This document shows, in pieces, positions 35,802-47,991 of a stretch of 64,000 bases of DNA. Position 1 is the stretch's first letter; each line of letters starts with the position of its first letter. The DNA comes from Gordonia terrae. Lineage in GTDB: Bacteria; Actinomycetota; Actinomycetes; Mycobacteriales; Mycobacteriaceae. A model generated the notes under the pieces. The model worked only from the letters and a program-made list of their open reading frames with translations. It was not told the DNA's origin and made no database searches. The stretch covers positions 1-64,000 of the forward strand of contig NZ_CP016594.1 of the NCBI RefSeq assembly GCF_001698225.1, given 5' to 3'. The translations under genes were made by a program, and so were the position numbers.

Positions 35802-36461
35802 GTGAGTCGCATTCTGGTGGTCGACAACTACGACAGCTTCGTCTACAACCTGGTCCAGTACCTCGGCCAGCTCGGCGTCGAGGCCGTCGTGTGGCGCAAT
35901 GACGACCCGCAACTCTCCCCGGCCGACCCCGACCGTCTGCGCGAGGCGGTCGCCGGATTCGACGGCGTGCTCCTGAGCCCCGGCCCCGGTACCCCGCAGC
36001 GCGCCGGCGCGACGATGCCGATGGTCCGCGTCGCCGCCGAGGAAGAACTACCGCTGCTGGGAGTGTGCCTGGGCCACCAGGCGATCGGGGCGGCGTTCGG
36101 CGGCACCGTCGACCGCGCACCCGAACTCCTGCACGGCAAGACCTCACTCGTCTTCCACGACGACGCAGGCGTTCTCGAAGGTCTTCCCGATCCGTTCACC
36201 GCCACCCGCTACCACTCGCTGACGGTGCTGCCCGAGACGATCCCCGACGAACTCGTCGTCACCGGCCGCACCGAGTCGGGCATCGTGATGGCGATGGCAC
36301 ACCGCGAACTGCCCATCCACGGCGTCCAGTTCCACCCGGAGAGCGTCCTGACCCAGGGCGGTCACCGGATGCTCGCCAACTGGCTCAAGGCGTGTGGGAT
36401 CGAGATCGACGAGACCCGGGTGTCAGCGCTCGAAGCGGAGATGGCGACCGCGATCGGCTGA
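35802..36461 (+). CDS. trpG: Anthranilate/aminodeoxychorismate synthase glutamine amidotransferase
   Basis: This 219-residue class I glutamine amidotransferase supplies ammonia for anthranilate or p-aminobenzoate synthesis. The nucleophile Cys89 is in [12 protein letters not shown] and the His/Glu pair in GVQFHPES. The GTG start gives [27 protein letters not shown] (35789-35794) lies seven bases before the start, so the transcript may be leaderless. The symbol trpG follows the Rv0013 position; pabA would be equally fitting for the dual-function enzyme. Confidence 0.95.
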   Translation: MSRILVVDNYDSFVYNLVQYLGQLGVEAVVWRNDDPQLSPADPDRLREAVAGFDGVLLSPGPGTPQRAGATMPMVRVAAEEELPLLGVCLGHQAIGAAFGGTVDRAPELLHGKTSLVFHDDAGVLEGLPDPFTATRYHSLTVLPETIPDELVVTGRTESGIVMAMAHRELPIHGVQFHPESVLTQGGHRMLANWLKACGIEIDETRVSALEAEMATAIG

Positions 36462-36462
36462 C

Positions 36463-36476
36463 ACCGCCGGGGCGGT
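36463..36476. terminator. Short hairpin between convergent trpG and pknB
   Basis: ACCGCC and GGCGGT pair around two bases directly after the trpG stop, in the 24-bp gap to the convergent pknB stop. It is a short but plausible bidirectional terminator. Confidence 0.35.
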
Positions 36477-36485
36477 CACCGAGGC

Positions 36486-38438
36486 TCAGTTGGGGAGCAG
36501 ACTCGCCTGGCCGACGATGATCGTGATCGAACCGCTCTTGCGGGTCTGTGACCCGGGATTCGGTTCCTGTCCGACGACGCGACCGTCGTCGGGACTGCCG
36601 AGCGGGACGTTGCGGGTCTGGCGCGTCAGGGTGGACCGCTCCCACCCGGCCCGCTCGAGCTCGGTCTGTGCCTCGGCGGGCGTCTTGCCACGCAGGTTCG
36701 GGACGGTGAAGAGATTCCCGCGCGACACGCTGATCTGCACGGTGCTGCCCTGTTCGGCGGTCGAGCCCGGACCCGGTGACGTGGAGATGACCTCTCCGGC
36801 CGGACGGTCGGAGTCGGCGGCGACGACCACGACCATCATGCCGAGCTCTTCCAGCACCGACCGTGCCCGATCCTCGGACATGCCGACGACGTCGCGAACC
36901 GTGACCTCGCGCGGTCCGTTGCCCACGTTGACGACGACCGCGCCGTTGACCGGCACCTCGGTGCCGACTGCCGGGGCGGTCGAGACGACCTTGTCCTTCA
37001 TCTCGGCCGACGAGTCCACTCGGTCGGTCCGCACATTGGTGAACCCCAGGACCTTGAGCGAGTCCAGGGCCTCCGTGGGTGTTTTGCCGACCAGATCCGA
37101 CGGCAACCGCACGCGCTGGGGACCCGTCGAGATGTAGAGCGCGATCTCGGAGCCCTCGGCCGCCATCACGCCCTCGCCCGGAGTTGTCCGGGTGGCGAGA
37201 CCCGCGCCGACGTCGAGGCTGGGTTCTTCGAGAACGCGGACCTCGAAGCCGGCTCGTTCGAGCGAGGCCTGCGCGTCGTCGGAACTGAGGCCCGAGACCG
37301 CCGGGACCGATTCCTGCGGTGCCGACCCCGAACTCCACGGCGACCACAGGAACAGGGTGCCGACGAGCAGGGCCACGACGGCCAGGGCGCCGGCCATGAG
37401 CAGCCGAGACCGGCGTCGAGGTGTCTTCCCGTCCTCGTCCTCGTCGTCGCGGCGGTGAGTACCGCCGTTGCCGTTCGCGGTGCGGGCGGGGATCGCGCGG
37501 CGCGGACCCGTCGTCTCCGCGCGGGTCGGGCGGCGCGGCCCGGTGTCGATGAACTCGGTGCGCTCCTCGTCCGACAGCAGCATCGGCGCCGATGGCTTAC
37601 CGCCGGCGAGAACCCGGATCAGGTCGGCGCGCAGGTCGGCGGCCGACTGATAGCGGTTGTCCTTGTTCTTGCTCATCGCCTTGAGGACGACGGAGTCGAG
37701 TTCGCGTGGGATCTCGGGGCGGACGTGCGACGGCCACGGCGGATCCTCGTGCACGTGCTGATGTGCGACGGCCACCGGCGAATCACCCGTGAACGGCGGC
37801 TCACCGGTGAGGAGCTCGAAGAGCACGCACCCCATCGAGTAGATGTCGCTGCGCGGGTCGACCTTGATGCCGCGGGCCTGCTCCGGAGACAGGTACTGTG
37901 CTGTTCCCATCACCGCAGACGTCTGGGTCATCGTCGACGTCGCGTCGCTCATCGCCCGAGCGATGCCGAAGTCCATGACCTTCACGGCTCCGGACTTGTC
38001 GATCATCACGTTCGCCGGCTTCATGTCGCGGTGGACGATGCCGTTCCGGTGCGAGAAGTCCATGGCGGCCGCGACGTCGGCCATCCAGGTCATCGCCTGT
38101 CGCGGAGAGATCGGACCGTTGGCGCGCAACACATCTCGCAGGGTGTCGCCGTCGACGTACTCCATCACGATGAACGGCAGCGGACCGTCGTCGGTCTCGG
38201 CCTCGCCCGTGTCGAAGACCTGCACGATCGTGGGGTGGTTCAGCTTCGCCGCGTTCTGCGCCTCGCGACGGAAGCGGAGATAGAACGACGGATCACGGGC
38301 AAGATCGGCACGCAGCACCTTGACCGCGACGTCGCGATGCAGCAACAGGTCGCGCGCGTAGTGCACCTCGGACATGCCACCGAAACCCAGCGTTTCGCCG
38401 AGTTCGTAGCGGTCGGAGAGGTGGTGTGGTGTCGACAT
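36486..38438 (-). CDS. pknB: Ser/Thr protein kinase PknB with PASTA domains
   Basis: PknB is the essential receptor kinase controlling peptidoglycan synthesis and division. The 650-residue product has the P-loop GFGGMSEV (18-25), Lys40, the catalytic HRDMKPANV (136-144), DFG (156-158) and an activation loop with several Thr residues (TSTMTQTSAVMGTAQYLSPE). The single membrane helix (LLMAGALAVVALLVGTLFLW, about 346-366) is followed by four extracellular PASTA repeats that bind muropeptides or lipid II. It is the last gene of the fhaA-pknB cluster, 128 bp after pknA. Confidence 0.97.
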   Translation of the reverse strand: MSTPHHLSDRYELGETLGFGGMSEVHYARDLLLHRDVAVKVLRADLARDPSFYLRFRREAQNAAKLNHPTIVQVFDTGEAETDDGPLPFIVMEYVDGDTLRDVLRANGPISPRQAMTWMADVAAAMDFSHRNGIVHRDMKPANVMIDKSGAVKVMDFGIARAMSDATSTMTQTSAVMGTAQYLSPEQARGIKVDPRSDIYSMGCVLFELLTGEPPFTGDSPVAVAHQHVHEDPPWPSHVRPEIPRELDSVVLKAMSKNKDNRYQSAADLRADLIRVLAGGKPSAPMLLSDEERTEFIDTGPRRPTRAETTGPRRAIPARTANGNGGTHRRDDEDEDGKTPRRRSRLLMAGALAVVALLVGTLFLWSPWSSGSAPQESVPAVSGLSSDDAQASLERAGFEVRVLEEPSLDVGAGLATRTTPGEGVMAAEGSEIALYISTGPQRVRLPSDLVGKTPTEALDSLKVLGFTNVRTDRVDSSAEMKDKVVSTAPAVGTEVPVNGAVVVNVGNGPREVTVRDVVGMSEDRARSVLEELGMMVVVVAADSDRPAGEVISTSPGPGSTAEQGSTVQISVSRGNLFTVPNLRGKTPAEAQTELERAGWERSTLTRQTRNVPLGSPDDGRVVGQEPNPGSQTRKSGSITIIVGQASLLPN

Positions 38439-38566
38439 CGGCCTCGGTGGTTCGCCCCTCAGGATCTCAGATCAGAACATATCGGTCGGAAACTTCTCGG
38501 TCGGAGACATTCGGCACACGGGCACTGCGGGTGCCTCGGCACGGTTGTCTCCAGTACAGCTGTCCA

Positions 38567-39937
38567 TCAGCACAACGGTGAGAACGGCACGCCGGGGAAG
38601 CACGGGGTTCCGGTGGCGGCACCGGGATCCGGCGGCGAGTCAGGGGGTCCCGACGGCGCGAGTGTGGTCGTCTCCTCGCTCGTCTCGCTGGTGGTCGTCG
38701 TCTCCTCGCTCGTCGTCGTGCGAGTCGTGCGCCGGGTGGTGGTCGGCTCGTCGGTCTCCTCGGTCGGTGCATCGGTCGTCGTGGTCTCGGTGACCGTCGG
38801 CGACGACGGGGGTGGCGTCGCCGCCCCACCGTTTCCACTGTTCACCAGATAGAACCCGATGAGTCCGATGGCGCCGACAAGCAGGGCGGCCGCGATGCCG
38901 GCGAGGACCTTCTGCCCGGTCGTCCAGCTGTTGTCCGGCGGTGGTGGCGCGACCGCGGTGCGGGACGTCGGCCGGGGTGTCATCGGTCGCGACGCGGCCC
39001 CGGTCGGTGGCGTGGCGCCACGTGCGACCGCGGCACCGAGCGCCGCGGCACCCGCTGCTCCCGCCGCGGCACCTGCGATCGCCCCCGGACGAGGCGGACG
39101 GCGCCCGGCGCGCACGGCGGCCACCGCATCGGCGAACTCGCCGCCGTTGGCATAGCGCTGCCGCGGATCCTTGGCCATCGTGATCTCGATGAGTTCGCGG
39201 ACACCCGACGGCAGGTTCGACGGCAGTGGGGGCGGCGACTCCCGGATGTGTTTCATCGCGACGGTGATCGCGCCGTCGCCGAGGAACGGCCGCCGGCCGG
39301 TGAGCGCCTCATAACCGACGACTCCGAGCGAGTAGACATCCGACGCCGCGGTCGCCTCGTCACCGGTGGCCTGTTCCGGGGAGATGTACTGCGCCGTCCC
39401 CATGACCATCCCGGTCTTGGTGACCGGGGCGGAGTCGACGGCCTTGGCGATACCGAAGTCGGTGATCTTCACCTGGCCGACCGGCGTGATCAGGATGTTG
39501 CCGGGTTTGACGTCGCGGTGCACGAGACCCTGGTTGTGCGCGGCCTGCAGGGCGCGACCGGTCTGCTCGAGCATGTCGAGCGTGTTGGTCAGCGAGAGCC
39601 GGCCCAGCCGAGAGATCACCGAGTTCAGCGGTTCGCCGTCGACGAGTTCCATCACCAGGTACGCCAGCGGATCGCCGCCGTTGTAGTCCGGGGTCTCGCC
39701 GTAGTCGAAGACGTTCGCGATCCCCGGGTTGTTCAGCTTGGCGGTGGTCTGTGCCTCCGCGCGGAACCGGGCGATGAACTCCGGGTCGCTGGTGTACTCG
39801 GCCTTGAGGACTTTCACCGCGACACGTCGATTGAGACGCGTGTCGAGCGCCTCCCACACCTGTCCCATACCGCCCGTGGCGATCAGGCGGATGAGCCGAT
39901 ACCGATCGCCGATGGTGGTGCCGTTCTGCAGGGTCAT
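38567..39937 (-). CDS. pknA: Ser/Thr protein kinase PknA
   Basis: PknA is the PknB partner kinase that regulates cell shape and division. The 456-residue product has the P-loop ATGGMGQV (20-27), Lys42, HRDVKPGN (140-147), DFG (160-162) and the activation loop [18 protein letters not shown]. An Ala/Gly-rich juxtamembrane stretch and one membrane helix (about 347-370) lead to a Thr/Glu-rich exterior tail ([23 protein letters not shown]) without PASTA repeats. The start overlaps the pbpA stop by 4 nt. Confidence 0.96.
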   Translation of the reverse strand: MTLQNGTTIGDRYRLIRLIATGGMGQVWEALDTRLNRRVAVKVLKAEYTSDPEFIARFRAEAQTTAKLNNPGIANVFDYGETPDYNGGDPLAYLVMELVDGEPLNSVISRLGRLSLTNTLDMLEQTGRALQAAHNQGLVHRDVKPGNILITPVGQVKITDFGIAKAVDSAPVTKTGMVMGTAQYISPEQATGDEATAASDVYSLGVVGYEALTGRRPFLGDGAITVAMKHIRESPPPLPSNLPSGVRELIEITMAKDPRQRYANGGEFADAVAAVRAGRRPPRPGAIAGAAAGAAGAAALGAAVARGATPPTGAASRPMTPRPTSRTAVAPPPPDNSWTTGQKVLAGIAAALLVGAIGLIGFYLVNSGNGGAATPPPSSPTVTETTTTDAPTEETDEPTTTRRTTRTTTSEETTTTSETSEETTTLAPSGPPDSPPDPGAATGTPCFPGVPFSPLC

Positions 39938-41433
39938 CGACTGCCACCTCCCACCAGTGAGTTGATCACTTCTCGTCCGATCGGCGCCGCGACGGTTCCG
40001 CCGACCGAGTCCGCACCGAATTGTCCATTCTCCACCACGACGGCGACCGCGATCTGCGCGTTCGACGACGGCCCGAAGGCGATGTACCAGGAGAACGGGG
40101 TGTCCGTACTCGACCCGCTTTCCGCCGTTCCGGTCTTCGACGCGATCGACACCGGACCGCCCGCGCCGGCCGTCGACCGTTCCGACTCGATCATCATCGA
40201 CGTCAGCTCGGCGGCCTGCTCGGGCGTGATCGGCTTGTTGGCCGTTGTCGGCGGGGTGGTCTGCAGCGTCCGCAGATCCGCGGCCTGCAACTTGTCCACC
40301 AGGTACGGCTGCATGCGCACACCTCCGTTCGCCACGGTCGCGGCGATCATCGCGTTCTGGAGCGGGGTGAGCCGGACGTCACGCTGCCCGATCGAGGCCT
40401 GCGCGAGGACGTCGAGGGACGGGATCTGTCCGACAGTCGAGTCGGCGACGGGCATCGGGATGTCGGGGCCCGGCTGATCGAGGCCGAAGAGGCTCGCGGT
40501 CTCGGTGAACTTCGGGATCGCGTCGGACATCTTCTCGGTCACCAGTTCGGCGAAGGCGGTGTTGCACGAGTACTTGAACGCCGTCTCCAGTGACACGGTT
40601 CCGCCCGACGACCCGGGGCAGGTCTCGCCGCCGTAGTTCGGCAGCGAGACATCGGTGCCGGGCAGCGGGAAGGTCGGCGCGGCGGTGAGACGGATGCCGG
40701 GAGTGATGTTGTCGCGCAGGGCGGCGGCCGACGTCACGACCTTGAAGGTCGATCCCGGTGGGTACAGCTGGCTGATCGCGCGGTTCAGCATCGGCTGCGC
40801 GGTGTCACCGGGGCGGTTCCACGCCTCCCAGCTGCCCTCACGAACCTCCTGGTCGTGGCTGGCGAGCTTGTTGGGGTCGTAGCTCGGGGTCGAGACCATC
40901 GCGAGGATCTTCCCGGTGTTCGGCTGCAGGGCCACGACGGCGCCCCGGCACGGTCCGTCGCACGGGCCGTTGAGCATCGCCTGGTAGGCGGCCTGCTGGA
41001 CCTTCGGGTTGATGGTCGTGACGACGTTGCCGCCGCGTGGATCGCGGCCGGAGAACATGTCCATGAACCGCTGGCCGAACAGCCGGTCGTCGGATCCGTT
41101 CAGGATGCTGTTCTCGTAGTGCTCGATCTGACTGGCGAGGTACTGGAACGAGTAGTAGCCGGTGACCGGGGCGAAGGCCTCGGCGCCCTCCCGCGGGTAC
41201 TGACGGAGGAACTTTAGGCGGCTGTCGATGGGCACCGACAGCGCGATGACCGTGCCGTCGGCGGTGGTGATCAGACCGCGCTGGCGAGAGTACTCGTCGA
41301 GCAGCACCCGGTTGTTGCGGGTGTCGGTCTTCAGCGCGTCGGCCTTGAAGACCTGCACATAGGTGGCGTTCGCGAGGAGCGCGATGATCATCACGATCAC
41401 CGCCATCGACACATTGCGGATCGGCTTGTTCAC
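39934..41433 (-). CDS. pbpA: Penicillin-binding protein PbpA (class B transpeptidase)
   Basis: PbpA is a membrane-anchored transpeptidase that cross-links peptidoglycan with RodA. The 499-residue product has an N-terminal anchor ([22 protein letters not shown]) and a penicillin-binding dimerisation segment. The transpeptidase domain carries STFK (about 228), SCN and KTGTAESG (Lys about 433). Start and stop both overlap neighbours (rodA and pknA) by 4 nt, indicating strict co-translation. Confidence 0.97.
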   Translation of the reverse strand: MNKPIRNVSMAVIVMIIALLANATYVQVFKADALKTDTRNNRVLLDEYSRQRGLITTADGTVIALSVPIDSRLKFLRQYPREGAEAFAPVTGYYSFQYLASQIEHYENSILNGSDDRLFGQRFMDMFSGRDPRGGNVVTTINPKVQQAAYQAMLNGPCDGPCRGAVVALQPNTGKILAMVSTPSYDPNKLASHDQEVREGSWEAWNRPGDTAQPMLNRAISQLYPPGSTFKVVTSAAALRDNITPGIRLTAAPTFPLPGTDVSLPNYGGETCPGSSGGTVSLETAFKYSCNTAFAELVTEKMSDAIPKFTETASLFGLDQPGPDIPMPVADSTVGQIPSLDVLAQASIGQRDVRLTPLQNAMIAATVANGGVRMQPYLVDKLQAADLRTLQTTPPTTANKPITPEQAAELTSMMIESERSTAGAGGPVSIASKTGTAESGSSTDTPFSWYIAFGPSSNAQIAVAVVVENGQFGADSVGGTVAAPIGREVINSLVGGGSR

Positions 41434-42859
41434 CGGCGCTTCACCACCTGCGTGGGCAGTGCCTCGACGGGCTTGGCCGCGGGCCGCTTCTTGCCGGGAT
41501 CGGGTTCGCGCGCGGCGTTCGAGATCCGGATGAGCAGCGCGACCAGGATGTAGTTGGCCAGCAGCGACGACCCGCCGTAAGACAGGAAGGGGGTCGTGAG
41601 ACCGGTCAGCGGGATCAGCTTGGTGACGCCGCCGACGACGACGAAGATCTGCATCGCGATGGTGAACGCGAGTCCGGTCGCCAGGAGTTTGCCGAAGCTG
41701 TCGCGTACGGCGATGCCGGTCCGTAGTCCGCGGTGGATGAAGATCATGTACAGCAGCAGGATCGCGGTGAGGCCGGCCAGGCCGAGCTCCTCACCGATGG
41801 TCGAGATGATGAAGTCGGTGTTGGCGAACGGCACGATGTTGGGCCGACCCGAACCGAGTCCGGTGCCGAACAGTCCGCCCGTGGCCAGGCCGAACAGGCT
41901 CTGCCCGATCTGGTAGCCCGAGCCGTCGAAGTCCGCGAAGGGATCCAGCCACACCGAGACACGCGTCTGCAGGTGCGAGAAGATCGACCACGCGAACACC
42001 GCGCCGATGGCGAACAACCCGATGCCCAGCACCAGCCATTCGACACGTGAGGTGGCCACGTAGAGCATCGTCAGGATCGTCGCGAAGATCAGCAGCGACG
42101 TACCCAGGTCCTTCTGGACCACCATCACGGCGATGGCGATCGCCCAGGCGGCCAGGAGCGGACCGAGGTCGCGGGCGCGCGGCAGGTCGACGCCGAGCAC
42201 GTGCGGACCGGCGGTGATGAACAGGTCGCGCTTCGACACCAGCACCGCCGCGGCGAAGATGATGATCAGGATCTTGGAGAACTCGCTGGGCTGGATCGAG
42301 AAGAACGGTGTGATGATCCAGTTCTTCGAACCGTTGATCTCCGAGAACGCACTGGGCAGGATCGCCGGGATGATCAGGAAGACCAGTCCGCCGAGGCCGA
42401 GCGTGTAGGCATAGCGCGACAGCGTGCGGTGATCGCGGATCAGGATGAGGACCGCGGAGAACGCCACGATGCCGAGCACCGCCCACAGCAACTGCTGGTC
42501 GGCGTTGCGGGTCGCCTCGGTGGCATTCACCGACTCCCCGGTGTTGCCCGTACCGAGGTCGAGCCGGTGGATCAGCACCAGCCCCAGGCCGTTCAGGACG
42601 GCGACGACGGGCAGCATGATCGGATCGGCGTGGGGTGCATAGCGTCGGACCACGAGGTGGGCGACACCGAACAGCCCGGTGTAGGCGGCCACGTACTTGA
42701 GGATGTCCCAGGTGAGGTTCTGACCCTGGGCGGCCTGGACGATGAGCAACGCCACCGTCACCAGACCGATGGCGAACACCAGGAGCAGCAGTTCGGCGTT
42801 GCGACCGGTGCTCGTGGCGGGTTGGCGTGGCGGGGCGTGCGGTGCGGGCGCGGCTTGAG

Positions 42860-42863
<4 letters not shown>
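41430..42863 (-). CDS. rodA: RodA/FtsW-type SEDS peptidoglycan glycosyltransferase
   Basis: RodA is the SEDS polymerase for peptidoglycan and works with PbpA. The 477-residue product has about ten to twelve membrane helices. SEDS hallmarks are [33 protein letters not shown], a large loop with [53 protein letters not shown], and the terminal [17 protein letters not shown]. The start is ATG 42863, overlapping the pstP stop by 4 nt, although the frame opens six codons earlier. Confidence 0.97.
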
Positions 42864-44373
<1,510 letters not shown>

Positions 44374-44377
<4 letters not shown>

Positions 44378-44838
44378 GGGCGCAACTCGATCACGGTCTT
44401 GCCGATGCGGATCGGCGTGTTCAGCGGGACCTTGACCGCGGTCGTCACCTTGGAACGATCGAGGTAGGTGCCGTTGGTGGAGCCGAGGTCTTCGACATAC
44501 CAGTCGTCGCCGCGTCTGGAGAGCCGCGCATGTCGCTCGGAGGCGTAGTCGTCGGTCAGCACCAGGGTCGAGTCGTCGGCGCGTCCGAGCAGGACCGGCT
44601 GCTGACCGAGGCTGATCCGGGTGTTCGCCAGCGCGCCGTGGGTGACGACGAGATAGCGGGCCGCGCCGCGGACGCCGCCGCTGCGACGTCGCTTCTCCGA
44701 GCCGCCGGAGTACCGGGGGATGCGGAGTCCGCCGGCCGACGCGATGTCGGCGCGCAGCGTGCGGATCACGGCGAAGACGAACAACCAGAGCAACAACAGA
44801 AAACCGATGCGGGTCAGTTGCAGCACCAAGCCCTGCAT
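44374..44838 (-). CDS. fhaB: FHA-domain protein FhaB (FipA)
   Basis: This 154-residue protein has an N-terminal membrane helix (LVLQLTRIGFLLLLWLFVFAVIRTL). Its C-terminal FHA domain binds phosphothreonine (LLGRADDSTLVLTDDYASERHARLSRR, then LGSTNGTYLD). In mycobacteria FhaB/FipA is phosphorylated by PknA and links FtsZ and FtsQ. The ATG at 44838 has a GGAGGTGAA RBS. A 220-bp gap without a gene separates it from fhaA upstream. Confidence 0.96.
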
Positions 44839-45058
44839 GTCGTGTTCACCTCCAGCGCGTTCCGTCTCGCGGGTCGTACCCACGGCAGCGATCATGGGAC
44901 CGCCGAGCGAAACGAGCGGACCCGACTGCATCTTATGGGCAGATTCGCCGAACCCGGTCATTCGGATATGACAGTTCAGTATCAACCGGCCGGAGCGGTC
45001 TCGGGCCAGTCTCGACCGTCGCCCACGTCAGGTGGGCGTGCGCTCGGCGTTTGCGGGT

Positions 45059-46405
45059 CTACTGGAACCGGACGGTGATGTCGGAGTGTCCGACGCGGAT
45101 GCGGTCGCCGTCGGCGAGTTCCCAGGTGTTCACCTGGAGATCGTTGACGGTGGTGCCGTTGGTCGAGTTGAGATCGGTGAGCATGGCGGTGGCGCCGTCC
45201 CAGCGGATCTCCACGTGGCGGCGCGAGACGCCGGTGTCGGGCAGACGGAACTGCGCGTCCTGTCCGCGGCCGATCACGTTCGATCCCTCGTGCAGCTGGA
45301 AGGTGCGGTTGCTGCCGTCCTCGAGGAGGAGCGTGATCGACGACGGGGCGTAGCCTGCGGCCGGGCGGCCCGCGCCGTATCCCTGGTCGTAGCCGCCCTG
45401 GTAGTCGTAATTGGCGGGCTGCTGGCCGTACGCCTGCTGGCCGTAGCCCTGCTGCTCGTAGCCCTGCTGACCGTAACCCTGGTCGTAGCCGGGTTGCTGG
45501 CCATAGCCCTGCTGGTCGTATCCCTGTTGACCGTAGCCGGGCTGCTGGCTGTAGCCCTGCTGCTCGTAGCCGGGTTGCTGTCCGTAACCCTGCTGGTCGT
45601 ATCCCTGTTGGCCGTAGCCGGGCTGCTGGCTGTAGCCCTGCTGCTCGTAGCCGGGCTGCTGGCTGTAGCCCTGCTGTCCGTAGCCGGGCTGTTGGCCGTA
45701 TCCCTGCTGGTCGTATCCCTGTTGTTCGTAACCCTGCTGGCTGTATCCCTGCTGGTCGTACCCCTGGTCATAGCCGGGCTGCTGACCGTACTGGTCGTAC
45801 CCCTGCTGGCCGTAGCCCTGGTCTCCCGGCTGTCCCGATCCCTGGCCGTACTGGTCGTAGGCGGGATCGGCGCCCCTGCGCTGGTCGTATCCGGGATTCT
45901 GAGTCATCTTGGGGGCTCCTTGGTCGGGGGCGTTGGTAAGTGGGGGAACAGGGGCCGGGCGTCCGGCCGGCGGACCGGGGACCGGCGCAGCGTGCGGATG
46001 CTCCGAACGTGCTCCCGCCGGGCGGGGCCGCGCGTCCGGGTTGACCGTGCCGCGTGCGCGGAAGATCCCCGTGTGCAAGGACGGCGATTGCTCGAACTCT
46101 ACGACGACCTTGCCGTAGGTCTGCCATCCGTTGTCCTTGATGAAGTTTTCCAAATGCTTCGAGAAAGTCTTGCGGTTCAGCTCGTATTCCGCAGCGATGT
46201 GCTGATGATCGGTGGGACTGAACAGCAAGGTGTAGCTGTTGGCCGCAAGGACCGTACCGTCACCGAGGTTCTCGAGCGACTCCTCGGCTTCTCGTTGAAG
46301 CCCGTTCTCGATCTCCTGCGGGGCCACCTGACCACCGAAGACACGGGCAAAACCGTCGTCAACTGCACCTTCGAGCTTGCGTTCCAGTCGTTGCAGGATC
46401 CCCAC
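45059..46405 (-). CDS. fhaA: FHA-domain protein FhaA with DUF3662 domain
   Basis: FhaA (Rv0020c type) is a cytoplasmic adaptor that binds phosphorylated MviN and controls peptidoglycan assembly. The 448-residue product has an N-terminal DUF3662 domain ([25 protein letters not shown]... to [15 protein letters not shown]). A roughly 180-residue linker of Tyr-Gly-Gln repeats follows, then a C-terminal FHA domain ([29 protein letters not shown], then [11 protein letters not shown]). The GTG at 46405 is chosen because AAGGAGG stands five bases upstream and the product aligns with the family there. Confidence 0.95.
   Translation of the reverse strand: MGILQRLERKLEGAVDDGFARVFGGQVAPQEIENGLQREAEESLENLGDGTVLAANSYTLLFSPTDHQHIAAEYELNRKTFSKHLENFIKDNGWQTYGKVVVEFEQSPSLHTGIFRARGTVNPDARPRPAGARSEHPHAAPVPGPPAGRPAPVPPLTNAPDQGAPKMTQNPGYDQRRGADPAYDQYGQGSGQPGDQGYGQQGYDQYGQQPGYDQGYDQQGYSQQGYEQQGYDQQGYGQQPGYGQQGYSQQPGYEQQGYSQQPGYGQQGYDQQGYGQQPGYEQQGYSQQPGYGQQGYDQQGYGQQPGYDQGYGQQGYEQQGYGQQAYGQQPANYDYQGGYDQGYGAGRPAAGYAPSSITLLLEDGSNRTFQLHEGSNVIGRGQDAQFRLPDTGVSRRHVEIRWDGATAMLTDLNSTNGTTVNDLQVNTWELADGDRIRVGHSDITVRFQ
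45350..45907 (-). repeat. Degenerate GYxQQ-coding tandem repeats in fhaA
   Basis: The linker codes for some 25 units of the type [20 protein letters not shown] and QQPGYGQQ, with near-identical DNA units 24-60 bp long. DNA-level similarity makes this stretch prone to length change by slippage. Confidence 0.9.
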
Positions 46406-46426
46406 CGAGACCTCCTTTCGCGGCAA

Positions 46427-46682
46427 TAGAGCGTGTCGCCGTGCATCTGGCCTTGTTTGATGATAGCGACATCAACGGCCAACTGTGCCACCAAGGCAAC
46501 TGGTGCACCGTGTGCAACTCCCGTCCCATTGGTGTGTATTCGGCATCTGACGTAACCCGACGTACTGCACAAATGCAACGTCGGAGATCGAGTTTTGTTT
46601 CGGCGGCGGCGTGCTGCTATCGTCGTCCAGTCGCCGGACACACCCAGTTCGACGACATGCCCACCGGATTCTCGGTGGCCAC
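46427..46682. other. fhaA to tRNA-Leu intergenic region
   Basis: This 256-bp gap separates divergent fhaA and tRNA-Leu and must hold the promoters of both, including the one for the fhaA-pknB operon. I see a small dyad CCGACGT (46557-46563) and ACGTCGG (46578-46584), but no clear -10/-35 pair. Confidence 0.4.
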
Positions 46683-46768
46683 GGGCGAGTGGCGGAATGG
46701 CAGACGCGCTGGCTTCAGGTGCCAGTGTCCTTCGGGACGTGGGGGTTCAAGTCCCCCTTCGCCCACCA
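46683..46768 (+). tRNA. tRNA-Leu (CAG)
   Basis: The acceptor is GGGCGAG with TTCGCCC and a G-U pair at its base. The anticodon stem CTGGC/GCCAG has loop TTCAGGT and anticodon CAG (46716-46718). The long variable arm TGTCCTTCGGGACGT identifies a class II tRNA, and the T arm carries GTTCAAGTC. CCA is encoded (46766-46768). Confidence 0.97.
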
Positions 46769-46929
46769 CGAGCGAAGACAAGGTCAGGTTGCACAGGGCA
46801 ACCTGGCCTTTCTCGTTTCCGGACCCGATGGACGGGTACCGTCCTGCTGCCGCTCGTACCGCTCCCCGGTCGCAGGCAGGGACGCCGAACGACAATACGG
46901 TTCGCGACCATTCGATCAGGAGGTGCTCG

Positions 46930-47364
46930 GTGTCCGACGACCGCGATCGCGACCCCGACGGTCGCGCGCGTCAGGCCCGGCCACGTGACGAGCTGGGACG
47001 GCCGCTGCCCTATGGCGAGCGCGGCGTCGAGCCCGTGTCCGAGGAGCCATTGCCGCCCGACGAGACGATTGCGCTGGCATGGCGGTTGTTCGAGGAGGGT
47101 CGTCCGTTCTCCGCGCACGAGGTGTTCGAGACCCGCTGGAAGTCGTGTCCGCCGGCGGAGCGTCCGCTGTGGCAGGGACTGGCCCAGCTCTGCGTCGGAC
47201 TGACTCACCATCGTCGTGGCAACGCCGTCGGCGCGCGACGCCTCTACGACCGCGCGGCTGCGCGATTGACGGAGTACGAGCAGTCGCACGGACCGACGTA
47301 CGGGATGGACCTCGCCGCGATCCGCGCCCGTGCTCTCGAGGAGATCGACTCCGATCCCACCTGA
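46930..47364 (+). CDS. DUF309 domain protein
   Basis: This 144-residue protein carries the DUF309 helical domain in its second half (IALAWRLFEEGRPFSAHEVFETRWKSCPPAERPLWQGLAQLCVGLTHHRRGNAVGARRLYDRAAARL). The family has a conserved HExxE-like AHEVFE segment and no proven function. The first 60 residues are charged and Arg/Asp-rich. The GTG at 46930 has a strong RBS (CAGGAGG). It converges on the DHFR-like gene with 6 bp between stop codons. Confidence 0.85.
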   Translation: MSDDRDRDPDGRARQARPRDELGRPLPYGERGVEPVSEEPLPPDETIALAWRLFEEGRPFSAHEVFETRWKSCPPAERPLWQGLAQLCVGLTHHRRGNAVGARRLYDRAAARLTEYEQSHGPTYGMDLAAIRARALEEIDSDPT

Positions 47365-47370
47365 ACCGCG

Positions 47371-47919
47371 TCACACCGTCCGATAGCGCAGCAGCGAGAC
47401 GCCCAGCTCGAAGGCCTTGGTGTCGACGAGCCGCAGGGTCGGGATCTCCAGACCGTCGGGGAACAGCCGCCGCCCCGATCCCTGGACGGTCGGGTAGACG
47501 AACAGCCGGTACTCGTCGACGAGACCGGCGCCGATCAGGGTGTGGCACAAGCTGATGCTGCCGGTCACGACGATGTCCTTGCCGTCGGCGTTCTTCAGCG
47601 CGGTGACCTCATCCACGACATCGCCGGACAGCACCGTCGAGTTCTGCCAGTCCGGGTCGGTCATCGTGCTCGACACCACGTATTTGTCGACGGTGTTCAG
47701 GTAGTCGGTGATCCCGGTGGCGTCCTCGGTCTGGTGCGGCCAGAAGCTGCGGAAGTCCTCGAAGGTCTGCCTTCCGACCAGCAGACCGTCGGCCTCGGCG
47801 TCCTGCCGGTGCGACTCGGCCATGAGGTCCGGCGCCTCGACGGTCGGGTCGAACCAGTCGGTCACCATCTCGATCGAGCCGTCGAGCGTCATGTTCTGGG
47901 TGATCGCCAGCGTTCGCAT
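47371..47919 (-). CDS. Dihydrofolate reductase-like (RibD C-terminal domain) protein
   Basis: This 182-residue member of the DHFR/RibD C-terminal family starts MRTLAITQNMTLDGSIE. It continues with GLLVGRQTFEDFRSFWP, KYVVSSTMTDPDW and IVVTGSISLCHTLIGAGLVDEYRLFVYPTVQGSGRRLF, the standard pattern of the family. It probably uses NADPH; the substrate is unknown. It is related to, but not a close copy of, the protein at 12.7 kb. The ATG at 47919 fits the family start. Confidence 0.87.
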   Translation of the reverse strand: MRTLAITQNMTLDGSIEMVTDWFDPTVEAPDLMAESHRQDAEADGLLVGRQTFEDFRSFWPHQTEDATGITDYLNTVDKYVVSSTMTDPDWQNSTVLSGDVVDEVTALKNADGKDIVVTGSISLCHTLIGAGLVDEYRLFVYPTVQGSGRRLFPDGLEIPTLRLVDTKAFELGVSLLRYRTV

Positions 47920-47991
47920 GCTTCTCCTGAAGAGTCGTCGCAATGTTCTCCCAGATACCGACCGGCGGGGCGGGCGATAGTCATCGGGGGA

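Noticed and set aside
45032..46429. 465-codon plus-strand frame with Leu/Val-rich repeats opposite fhaA
   Set aside because: The hydrophobic repeats ([12 protein letters not shown]) are the complement of the Tyr-Gly-Gln codons of FhaA, which has clear DUF3662 and FHA domains on the minus strand.
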